NCBI GenBank assembly: GCA_023052935.1
Contig: CM041292.1
Span: 174,158,900-174,222,899, forward strand
Direction of reading: 5' to 3'
From: Piezodorus guildinii
Lineage: Eukaryota > Arthropoda > Insecta > Hemiptera > Pentatomidae
Length of the DNA: 64,000 bases
The position numbers were made by a program, and so were the translations under genes. The notes under the pieces are model-generated. The model did not search any database, was not told the origin of the DNA, and worked only from the letters and a program-made list of their open reading frames with translations. Below are positions 10,173 to 20,185 of the stretch, one piece after another (within the stretch, counting starts at the first letter, position 1; the number at the start of each line of letters is the position of its first letter).

Positions 10173-11876
10173 TGCGGGATATGGAAAGGAACTTCAGATA
10201 GGAGTCTGGTAAGGAGTGTGATGAGAGGTCTTATGGTATTTTGAAGATCCAAAAGGAAGGATGACAGGATTGATGTAATGTCGGATGTATTTTGTGAAGG
10301 ATACGAATAGACGGAAGCTTGGTTGACTGAAGGATTATAGTGTCTAGGTAAAGATTGGGTACTCCGTCGAGGTTGTTGAGGAGGTTCCATGTTTGACGGA
10401 GCTGTTGCTGTTGGTATTGCTTGAGGAGTAGGCTGCAAAGGAGAGGAAAGTTTAGGACTGATCTGGGGTGGTAACTTGACCCTTAAGACGGTTTTGGTAG
10501 GTAAATCGTTTTTAGGAGTATTTTGGAGGGGTTGGGACGTCTGAGGCTGTAGACGGGAAATCTGAGGTTGGTGATAGGATGGTTGAAGCTGGGGATGGTT
10601 ATAGGATAGTTGAGGCTGAAGAGGATGGGCTGGTTTAGGCTGAAGAGGATGGGCTGGTTGAGGCAGAAAATGGGTGTTAGAGGAAGCTTCTGGTTCCTGT
10701 TGATTTTCCATCTCTTTCCTGGTGACATTGGAGAACGAATTAGTCTTGATGTTGGAGGTCGTGGGACGTGTGTTTTCGTTGGAGAAAGGGTTTCCAGAGG
10801 TAGCTCGTTCATGCTTCGCTGAAGGAGCTGGGTTTTGGTATCCAACAGCGTTGGTTTGTGATTTAAATGCAGTATTTATTTGCCTTCGGCGCTGCATGGT
10901 TTTATAAACCGTACAACCCTTATAATTAGCTGGGTGCCCTTCACCACATAGTGCACATATTGCTGGCGTATCTCTCGGCTTCTGGCATGTATTGGTCGCA
11001 TGCGGTCCAGCACATTTGACACATCTGTCTTGGTGGTGACAATAGGCTTTTGTGTGACCGAGGGTTTGGCACTTGGCGCATTGTACTATGTCCACTCTCT
11101 GCTTCGGCTCTTCGAATCTTATGCAGGAATATACTAGTCTATTGACTCGAAATATGTCGCTATTGTTGGCTGCTGGTTCCAGGTCGACAAAAAAAAGAGG
11201 TAGTGGATATTTTTCTACTGGGTGCAGTACATTAGTGATTTGTCTAACATTGTGGCCCAGCTCTTCTAGGTCCTGCTTGATGGCTGAAGTGGAAGTAGTA
11301 GAGTGAAGTCCCCTCAGAACAACCCTGTACGACTTATCTTCCTTAAGCTGGTAGCAATGAAAGACAAATTTTTTTTTCTGTTAAGTGTGTGACTAATTTT
11401 TTATAATGATCTTTGTTGGTCGTATTTATTTTTATGTCTTTTAACCGGGAAAAGCATTTGAAATTAGTTTGCCCGATTAATTGCGATATTTCATTTGCGA
11501 AGGCTACAAAGTTGGTGACGTGAGCAACAAAGATTGGTGGTGGTTCAGGCTCTGAATGACTTGGTTTTGTGTCTTCAGTTTGGATATTTGAGAGGGCTGA
11601 AAATTTATTGCTGACAGGAATTGTAGGTGTGACTTGTTCGGCTGTGGTGGTTTCATGTGATGGACCAGGTAAGTTGACAATGGATTTGCTCCGAGTGATA
11701 GTTTGTTTTTTACTGTTTTTATTTTTTTTCTTGTTAGGAGATCCACCAGATCCCCCAGGAACAATATTACGTTGACATTTCTGAAGTGTTCTTCTTTTTA
11801 AATACTGGGAGTCAGTTTCGCTGACTTCTGAAAAAGTCGTTTCCTCTTCCGTCTCCATCCCCGAAGATTCACCCAT
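10169..11876 (-). pseudogene. Jockey ORF1 (gag-like nucleic-acid-binding protein), one frameshift
   Basis: The N-terminal part (11876-11343) is Ser/Lys/Asn-rich and leads into EPPPIFVAHVTNFVAF. Near 11365 a shift inside a long A/T run ends that frame. The protein continues in another frame to three zinc knuckles (CAKCQTLGHTKAYC, then CVKC and CALC knuckles) and a Pro/Gln-rich C-terminus of repeated HPLQPKPA-type units. ORF1 of this clade binds element RNA. The C-terminal Pro/Gln expansion is much richer than in the element at 15817-17129. Confidence 0.85.
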
Positions 11877-11879
11877 TTT

Positions 11880-11913
11880 ATAAAAAGAGAGAGAAAAAAA
11901 AAAAAATATATAT

Positions 11914-11948
<35 letters not shown>

Positions 11949-12663
11949 CTATATGGATTTAGTAAAATAAAAAAAATAAAATAAAATTGAACTTCTTGAG
12001 TTTAAAAATTATTTACATAAACAGATAACAAAATAAACAAGTCATTTTATAACAAAGGAGAAGAGAAAAAAAAATGTATGCTATATAAAAATAAATGTAA
12101 TAATATAAATAAATTAATAAAAATTATTACAATTAATAAGAGAAAAAGGAAAAAAAAAAAAAAAAAAAAAAAAAAATTTAGAGTCTATGGGCTACGAACT
12201 CGTGACGAAGAGAACTCAGAGCGCCGGTGGCCGTGCACAGAACAACTGAGCTATCGACAAGTTGATAAGAGAGCTGCTACTGCTTAATGAAGGCCAGTGC
12301 CGAGCAGGAAGCGGGACAGGACCCGCCTACCACGTGGAGACCTATCTAGCTCCTAGCGTGCACTATTAATCACAGTTATTAGGTCTATTAAATGCACTCA
12401 CCTAACAAATGTAGTTCTAACGTGTTCTCAATCACAAACATTCATTGTTTATAAGCGTTGACAACAAAAACATTAGTTAATACTAAGACTATCACAGGAC
12501 AAACCGAGAGCGATATTAAGGTATAACTTCAGTTGTCGCCATGACACCTCAACTTTCATAAAAATAAAATCGTTTTTCTTTCGGGACAGAATGACTGCTA
12601 AGTTAACAAAGTACCCGATCCTTTGACTATCTCCTTATAGCTCAGCTTGAGCTTTTTTTTAAA
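11880..12663. other. A-rich and TA-repeat junction with a tRNA-like segment
   Basis: It contains a (TA)n run at about 11905-11950, an A run at 12149-12177 and a tRNA-like segment described separately. It could be 5' UTR of the element to its left or an older SINE next to it. No coding sequence was seen. Confidence 0.5.
12178..12270 (-). repeat. tRNA-derived segment (A box and B box)
   Basis: On the minus strand TAGCTCAGTTG resembles an A box. About 50 bp later ACGAGTTCGTAGCCC resembles a B box. The ends do not form an acceptor stem, so it is not a working tRNA gene. It is probably a SINE head, with an A run on its minus-strand 3' side that may be the SINE tail. Confidence 0.5.
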
Positions 12664-13141
12664 TGCAGAATTTATTTTTTTTTTTTTTTTTTTTTAACCT
12701 TTATTTATTTAGAAATAATACAATCTGCCACAATCTTGGGCAATAAGTATTAGTGATATTAGAGTTCATTCATTCCTTATGTACACAAAATAAAGAAATA
12801 AAAATAAATGAATACAAAATAAATAGAAATAAATAAAATATAAAGAAGAATAAATAACCGTAAATAAAGATAAAAATAAAATAAAAGAAATAAATAATAA
12901 TAATCTTGGTCACATTCATACATATATATACAATATTTACATACTGCCCCTGGGAACTCCGAATTAAACCCCGACTCCCACAAGTGGGCGTTGGGGCCCA
13001 AGGCTAGGAGATCCCAGCGCCTCTCAGTCAGTCGCGTCACCGGTCTAATAAGCCAGTGGAGACTGAGAGAGGGCGCTAGAGCCACAGACTCTCAGGCGTG
13101 AGTGGAGAAGCTGGCCATTGCCAACACTCAGCATTGCTTTG

Positions 13142-15816
13142 TTATAAGAGATCTCTAGGCCACTGCCGTTTCAACCTACGAGGAGGGTTATAGGGATGGC
13201 TGGAGCTAGATAGGGATTGGGATAAAGGATTAGGAAGGTGAGTTAGCCTCTGGTGGAAGTTTAGGAATTTAGATGGGATTAAATCGAAGACAAATGGGAT
13301 ATTCAGATCATTGTGTAAGGTCTTGTTTGTAACATAATAGGGAGCATTGACTATTGTTCTAAGGACTTTGGACTGAAAGGATTGGATACGCCTGATGTTC
13401 GAAAATTTAGTTGTCCCCCACAGTTCGAGTCCGTAGGTCCATATCGGTTTTAGAATCGTCTTGTAAATTAATAGTTTATTAGCAACAGAAAGTTTTGATG
13501 TTCTGTTTAGTAGTCTATATAGTTGGCCGTATCGTCTGTTGAGTTCTTGTCGTTTAAGTCGAGTGTGTGGGTTCCACGTTAGTCTTTTGTCTAGTAAGAA
13601 TCCCAGATACCGGACTGTGTCAGAGCAGGGAAGGGGTATGGAGTTAAAATTGACTTGTGGACAGGATCTGCGGCGAAGGGTAAAGGTGATGTGCTTACAT
13701 TTGGATTCATTAATTTTGATACGCCAATTAGCGCACCAAAATTCAATCAAGGATAGATGTCTCTGTAGATAGGAAGATGCAATTTCGGGATCTGATTGGG
13801 TTGATAAAATGGCAGTATCGTCGGCAAAGGTTGCTAAGAAGGTATCAGGATCCGTAGGTATGTCAGCTGTAAATAGGAGATAGAGGACAGGACCTAGGAC
13901 ACTGCCTTGAGGTACACCAGCCTCGATCAGGTAACTATTGGAAAATTCTGAACCAGAGCGGACTCTGAAGGAACGGTTTGAAAGGTAGGATTGTAGGATT
14001 AGATACAAGGATTGTGGTAAATGGGTTTTTAGTTTGAAAAGCAAGCCATCGTGCCAGACCCGGTCGAATGCCTGAGCAACGTCCAGAAAGGCACCAGTGC
14101 AATATTGCTTGTTTTCAAGTGCAAAGGATATATGGTCAACCACTCGTAGGCCTTGTTGTACAGTGGAGTGCTGTGAGCGGAATCCGAACTGGTGGAAAGG
14201 AATTTCAATTAACTGTAGGATACGCTTGAGAAGGATTTTTTCAAAGATTTTTGAAAGGATCGGAAGGAGACTAATAGGCCTATAGGATGAGGTGTTGTTG
14301 GGAGGTTTACCAGGTTTGGGAAAAAGGAGAATGATGGAGTGTTTCCACACCAAAGGAAAGTGGGTTGTACGGAGGATACTATTATAGAGGTAGGTAAGGA
14401 ATATAATTGCTTTTTGGGGCAGTTGACGAAGGATCTTAGAATTGAGGAGGTCGTAGCCAGGAGCTTTTCGAGGTTTTAGTTTCTTTATAAGGAATTTGAC
14501 CTCAGAGGGGTTAATAGCTTTAGGGGGTGGAGAGAGAGGAATTGGAGAGGAGAGGAATTCCTTTACGTTAGCTGTATGAGCAGGATTGAGCTCGGGGTGT
14601 GGAATAAAAACTTTAGAAAGGTATTTGGCAAATTCTTCCGCTCTAGTCTCATCCGACAAAGCCCAGGATCCATCTTCACGTCGGATGGGATGGGAGATGA
14701 ATTGGTATTTAAGAACTTTTTTGGTTACTTTCCAGAGGGAATTGTCGCAGATAGATAGTGAAGAAAGATAGGAATTGTAGGATTGGGATCGAAAGGTATC
14801 TAATTTCTTTTTAGCTAATTTGGTGTAATAATTGTAGGATTTACGATCGTCTGGGTGCCTGGTTCTTTGCCAGAGGGTTCTAGAGCGTCGTTTGGTATGG
14901 ATTAGATCTAGGAGGTTTTGGGGTATAGGATTCTTCTGGTAGTATTTTGGGGAAGGAGAAGGTGAAGATGCATTCCAGGCTGCTTGTTGGATAAGGGTAG
15001 TAAAGGAATCAACCGCATCATCAAGATCTTGTGGAGATTTGAGGGATACTCTGAGGTCTATTCCATCCGTTATTATTTCGCGGAAGAGGTTCCAATTAAC
15101 TGGGCCTCTTAGGAATGATGGTGGAGGGAGTTTCGGAATAGGAGATAATGAGAGAGTCAGGGTAAGAGGGCTATGATCGGAGGAAAGGTCATCGAGCCGG
15201 GAAACGGAATGATTTAAAGGTCCTAGCCCTTTGTGGATAAAATAATCGAGGAGGTCGGGGTTACGGTGAGGATCAGTAGGCCAGTAGGTAGGGGAATCGG
15301 GGGAGAGGATATTACAGTGAGTGGAATAGAGTGCAGACAGCAATGTTCGCCCGCGAGAATTTGTAGTTCTGGCTCCCCATTGCTGGTGTTTGGCATTTAA
15401 GTCCGCACCTATGAGGAAATGATGCCTTAAGGAATTAAGGAATAAATTAAATTGGATTTCGGAAATAGGTATTTTTGGAGGAGAGTATGCTGCAACTACT
15501 GTTATAGGAAAATGACGGGTTTGTATAATTACAGCAGTGGTTTGGAGGAAGTTATGTACTGGTAAGGGTAATAAATTATGGGAGAGGGAGCGATGGATGA
15601 TGACAGCAGTGCCGGCATGAGCTGTTCCATCGGATGGTCAGTTCGGTATATTTGGTAGTCTGGGATGTTGAATGATCGTTTGTTAGTTAGTCGTGTTTCA
15701 GTGATAAGAGCTATGTCAATACGTTTGTCGTGTAGTAATAAAGTTAGTTCATTAATATGATTTCGAACACCATTCGCATTCCAGAGGAGAATGGAAATGG
15801 AGTTGGATGGAATCAT
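13142..15816 (-). pseudogene. Jockey ORF2 (endonuclease and reverse transcriptase), one frameshift
   Basis: It starts directly after the ORF1 stop (TAA then ATG). The endonuclease opens with SISILLWNANGVRNHINEL and LITETRLT. One base is missing near 15632, after RTDHP. The new frame then stays open to 13142 and includes SSDHSPL, SYRPISLLPILSKIFEKIL, HQFGFR, FLDVAQAFDRVW, AGVPQGSVLGPVLY and the catalytic TFADDTAIL (13818-13829). The end is RRLKRQWPRDLL, about 890 residues in total. No RNase H domain is present. A single-base repair would give a full-length frame, so the copy is young. Confidence 0.92.
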
Positions 15817-17129
15817 TTAGGGCTTTTTCAAGGCAGGAATTAAATTTGATACTAGGTTTGTTAGGACTGATATCAGAGGCATAACTATTGATTTTATTTC
15901 TGATATGAATGATGTCATTAAACTGGTGAGGTCTGTGACATTTGATGGAGGAGGGATAGGAGAAATTTGATGCTGGGGAAGTTTTTGAGAATTAAAATGT
16001 TGAGGTGGTTGAGATTCAGGTTCGGGATGTTTGAGTGTATGTTGAACCGGCGTGGCCTCACACTGAGTAGACTGGTCACCACCACCAAGTTGTTGGGCGA
16101 ACGAAACTGTCGGGTCGACGAATTTTGATGGGTTTCTCCTCGGTCTAGTCTCCTCTTGGCGCTGGGGCTTCAGAAATCTTGTCTTGAGATTCTTGTAAAT
16201 CTCGCAGCCTTTGTAATTCGCCGGATGTCCCTTGTGGCACAGAGCGCAAACTGCTGGGATTATACGTGATTTATTGCACTGCTCAGACTTGTGCTGTTCA
16301 CCACATTTAACACAGCGCGGTATGTGGTGGCAATACGTTTTCGTGTGGCCGTATGCTTGACAATTGTGGCATTGTATAATGTCTCTTTTTACATATGGCT
16401 TTTCAATCTTTACTCTCGTGTAATAGAGTTTTTCCACTTCATAAATTTTTTCTACTCCTGGAGACGGTTCTAAGTCCACAAAAAATAGAGGTAAAGGAAT
16501 TTTACTCCTGTCACCTGATTCTTCTATAATATCTTTCATGACATTAGTTATCTGACGCACTTTGAACCCAAGAGACGTCAGTTCTTCCTTTATTTCCTCA
16601 GCTGGTGTAGAGGGGTGTAAATTTCTTATTACCACCCTTAATGCCCTCTCCTCTCTTAGCTGATACGTGTGAAAATCAGCTTTTGTTTCAGTAAGATATT
16701 TTACTATTTTGCGGTACACATCAGCTGAATCGGGTGATATTTTTGTGTCATTGATTCGCGTTAGACATGTGTAGCTTTTGCTATCAATGATTTTATTTAA
16801 TTGGGTACATAGGAGTTGAAAATTTCGTATATTTTTAACAAATATGGGAGGAGGGCGGGGATCTCTCGGTGTAGATTCTGATTCCATGACCTCTTCTCGA
16901 TATGGAGTACTTGGTAGGGGTTAGGAGTAAAAAAGGGAGATTCCTCAGTCATCCCTTGCGATGAAGTCCCGGGTTGTGGTTCCTGTTCGTTAGAAGCAGC
17001 TGATGAGGGGGGCGTAGGGCGTTTGTTATTACGTCTTTGCCTTTGCTTGACCGGGGAAGCAGAAGAGCCAGCTGACCTGGAGCGTTTAATGCTTGCCTTT
17101 CCCGCCATGACTTGGTGGTAGTATCTCAT
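15817..17129 (-). pseudogene. Jockey ORF1 (gag-like, CCHC zinc knuckles), one frameshift
   Basis: The N-terminal part (17129-16900, probably starting at MAGKASIKRSRS, 17108) is basic and Ser-rich. Near 16915 the frame changes and continues as PRPPPIFVKNIRNFQ. The PRE_C2HC-like middle ends in three knuckles: CHNCQAYGHTKTYC, CVKCGEQHKSEQC and CALCHKGHPANYKGC. A Pro/Gln-rich C-terminus follows, and the stop abuts the ORF2 start. The protein should bind element RNA in the cytoplasm. Confidence 0.87.
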
Positions 17130-17689
17130 TGATACATAAAAATAAAAAAAAAAATAAAAAATAAAACAAAAAAATACGTCCGCGCGACCTTGACCTTGTT
17201 GTCCGGAGCGCGACGTGGCCCCTCCAGGGGTCAGTGGAAGACTGGCAAGCTGAGGAAGCTGAGTGGGGATCGCAATATGGCGAAAAAGATAAGGCTTCTC
17301 AGCTCTACTTCATACGACAACTAAGTAATCGTAAATATTACTACTTACAGTCAGTAGGATTAGTCCATTGTTGACAACGAATGTTGTTGCACAATCACTA
17401 ATTGTTTATATGTAATAAAAACAATTATTACACACTAAAAACTGTTCATAAAGAAGAGACGATATAACGACGTATGTTAATGAACTAGCGCAAGCGCAGA
17501 ACTCGCAGAATTTATTAGATATCTTATTCCGAGTACTGTTCAGCAGGTAGGATTTATATTTTCATTTTATTAATATATAAAACACCAGCTAATAACAAGT
17601 TTTTTTTGTATATGGTGTTTTCTCAAGATACTTTTGTGTGACTAAGTTTGTTTTTATTTAATTCTTTGTAGCTATAATAGCTCCTCAAA

Positions 17690-18190
17690 TCGCATACACG
17701 ACTGTATTAATAACAAATATTTCTGAAATCTTTGGTGCTGGATCCACATTGACTAAAATATCACAACAGATTAAATAAGGCTGTATTTACTTCACCACAT
17801 TCTGGATGACATACAATATTGACCCAAGTTTAAGTGCATCCGCAATGCATTAATTTTCTGAGCTAACTTGTTAGTTTTGTATGTAATTAAATGGGGATTC
17901 ACTCACAGCCTCTCCTCCGGGCATGTGAGACCCGTTGGCCAAATGGTGGCCACTCACAAAATTAGGCGTAGGGAGTGAAGATAACACCGCGAGGCCCGGG
18001 GCTTGCACGGCCTGTCGCGCCACTGAAAGAAAGAAGAACTTGTGAGTTTTAATTATCTTTTGAGGTATTCCAGTAACAGCTATTTCTAATTAATTCTCAT
18101 ATATTTTAAGCAGTGTATTCAATATTTAAAATCTATCAGAATTTGTATGAGAATAAACCATACTTCATTTAAACATAACTTTTAATTACT
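17690..18190. repeat. Anonymous dispersed repeat shared with 25575-26690
   Basis: GCTCCTCAAATCGCATACAC, TTGGTGCTGGATCCACAT and CTTTTAATTACTAACAAT recur in the same order at 25575-26690. Between them, 17880-18045 is an island of higher GC (CCGCGAGGCCCGGGGCTTG) with no match elsewhere here. There is no coding sequence and the family is unknown. Confidence 0.5.
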
Positions 18191-18302
18191 AACAATATTT
18201 ATCCCAGTAAAATTTGCCAAAAAAGGGGAGTTGGCTGGATAAACGTTGGGTAATGCAGTGAAATCCATAATAACCAGTCTTTTGGAAGATTAAAAGTCAT
18301 AT

Positions 18303-19062
18303 AAGAAGTATGCAAATCATCGAGAGGAAATTCAGAAGAAACATTTTCAGAGGACGTAAGCAGAAAACCTATGATTCCATATTTTTTTTTCCACATTAAT
18401 GTGTTTTTTATAAATAATCTACGTTTAACTTGCATTTTAGCTTTGGATTGATATGGACCTATATTCCTATATACCTATATAGATAGAAATGCCTAATATA
18501 ATTTATTGTCTGTTAAATTTTAACTAAACGGATACACTGCAACCTCTTTTTAGGGCTGTTCATATCTCCTCCATGAAGAGCCATGAGAATAATGACTATA
18601 GAATTACGATTTCAGTTTTCTCCTGTTGGCTGATAGGAATGGGATTATTGTTATTATGGGAATGATCAATCTGGATTCGAAAATAAACAGAAGATTTACG
18701 AAAAAAAAAAGTAAATGGGTGCGTGGGAAAGGACATCGGTGATGCGCACCTCGAGTATTTCTGAAATGAGTATACTCCACTTCCATTGTTAAGCACATTT
18801 TGTGGCAAAGGTGCAAGGGTGCTGTTAGGCACTTGCAGGAAATTGTTATTTATCAATCACCTTAAAATGCCCTAGGGCAAGAGAAGAAATATTATTAATT
18901 TTTATCCATTTAGATATATCGTTTAGTTTGAAAAATAAATGGAGTATGAGAGAAACAAAAAGAAAATTCTTTCAAACATAATAATTTGAAAAAAATGGAT
19001 TTATTAGTTTTCTGCTTACATCCTCTGAAAATGTTTCTTCCAAATTTTCCCTCGATTTTTGT
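18303..19062. repeat. Inverted-repeat unit with arms of about 60 bp
   Basis: The arm at about 18310-18372 is the reverse complement of 19005-19062, with the shared core GTTTTCTGCTTAC.TCCTCTG then AAAATGTTTCTTC. About 630 bp of non-coding DNA lies between. It could be a decayed non-autonomous DNA transposon. No clear target duplication was found. Confidence 0.5.
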
Positions 19063-19064
19063 CA

Positions 19065-19860
19065 GTAGTTACACATTATTTGTAAATTTCATATAGGAAA
19101 TTTAATTTTCTATAAGATTCATTATTATGCATTACACTGTAAACTGTACTAAATGAAAGTTGCAAAGGCGAAATTGTAGATATAAATGACTTTTTACGGT
19201 TTTCTGCCATTGTCAGATAGATATTGGCTGTCTTGTATCCCAAAAGCTGTTCCGAATACATCAATATGTCAGAGACAAAATTTGCAGTAAATGTAAAGAT
19301 CTTTAAAATTGATAACGACAATGGTTTCCATAAAATGCGCTAGAAGTGAGTTATTTAGGTAAAGCCGAAAAAAACAATTTTTGAACGTTTTTTTTCAAGA
19401 TGGCGGAAAACGCATAAGGTCTGCGGATGTTAAAACTTAGGTTCTTAAAGAGAGGATCAGTATGTACAATATGCATAAATCATAATCCAATATGTATAAA
19501 TTAAAGTACAATATGTATAATTGTATGAACAATTATACCTATAAATCAAAATTACCCCACCTTTTAGACAAAATTCTATTTCTTCTTGGCTAATTATCAT
19601 CACTAGACGATTTTTGATAAACACAAACAATACACATTATTTTCTAACAGGGCTTAACCAATAAGCAGAACAAAAAACTTAAAAATCTCTAAAGTAATTT
19701 GGTACAAGCTATTTGAGTTTTCAGAAATCATAAAAATTTTAACTCATTTTATTTATGTCATTTAGATCAAATTTAATAGACCTCAGAACAATTATTTATA
19801 TAAGTGTCGAAAGTCGTGAAACGGCTTGATCAATGGGAATGTTTAAAGTGATATTAGGGA
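19065..19860. other. Non-coding flank downstream of gene B
   Basis: No gene was found. The part nearest the gene (about 19800-19978) is similar to the flank of gene C, including TAAATATATTTGGTTTTACA on the plus strand, and probably contains 3' UTR. Confidence 0.45.
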
Positions 19861-19978
19861 GCATATTTCAAAATTTTGTTTAATCTCACTTGTAGTTAAA
19901 TATATTTGGTTTTACAATTTTCGAACTAGTCATTCTTGGTGAAATCTTCAATAGTAGTCAGACCTGAGAAGTATCATC

Positions 19979-20185
19979 TTATGCCTCTACTGGAGCTTCT
20001 GGTGCTGGAGCTTCAGTCTCGGGTTCTGGAGCTGGAGCCTCAGTCTCGGGTTCTGCTGCTGGAGCCTCAGTCTCAGGTTCTGGAGCTGGGGCTTCAGTTT
20101 CAGGTTCTTCAGGTTGTGGGGCTTCAGTAGTTTTTGCAGTTGGGCGGTGGAACGGTGGGATCAAAGGGAATTTCGGAAGAATTCC
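19979..20185 (-). CDS. Gene B exon 5: Pro/Phe linker and Pro-Glu repeat tail
   Basis: The acceptor is ATCAG|GGA. The exon encodes GILPKFPLIPPFHRP, a short Thr-containing stretch, then about four 9-residue units of the type EPETEAPAP, and stops at TAA 19979-19981. The tail is strongly acidic, contrasting with the Lys-rich helices. Tandem 27-bp units can change copy number readily, and gene C has more of them. Confidence 0.8.
   Translation of the reverse strand, partial: GILPKFPLIPPFHRPTAKTTEAPQPEEPETEAPAPEPETEAPAAEPETEAPAPEPETEAPAPEAPVEA

Larger units (their letters stand above)
7355..11900 (-). mobile_element. Long Jockey-clade retrotransposon, subfamily II
   Basis: The order on the minus strand is ORF1 (gag with CCHC knuckles, 11876-10169), ORF2 (endonuclease and RT, 10172-7490), a short 3' UTR with AATACAGTTGTAAAT, and an AATAAA-rich end near 7355-7370. 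No RNase H is seen, which fits Jockey. The 5' boundary is uncertain, since the sequence upstream of ORF1 runs into A-rich and TA repeats. Several frameshifts show this copy is inactive. Confidence 0.88.
12664..17320 (-). mobile_element. Near-complete Jockey-clade retrotransposon, subfamily I
   Basis: The minus-strand order is a GC-richer 5' region (about 17320-17130), ORF1, ORF2, a 3' UTR of about 480 bp, and AATAAATAAAGG followed by a poly(A) tail (12664-12695 as T on the plus strand). ORF2 is almost intact, with one frameshift in the endonuclease. This is the best-preserved element in the window and a good reference for the family. The 5' end is set by composition only. Confidence 0.88.

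Noticed and set aside
11905..12177. CRISPR or structured tandem array
   Set aside because: Only TA and A microsatellites; no repeat-spacer pattern occurs anywhere in the window.
12777..13085. 102-aa minus-strand ORF
   Set aside because: It falls in the 3' UTR of the Jockey element and becomes low-complexity Phe/Tyr/Leu.
19936..20130. Plus-strand Leu-rich ORF
   Set aside because: Antisense shadow of the gene B tail exon.
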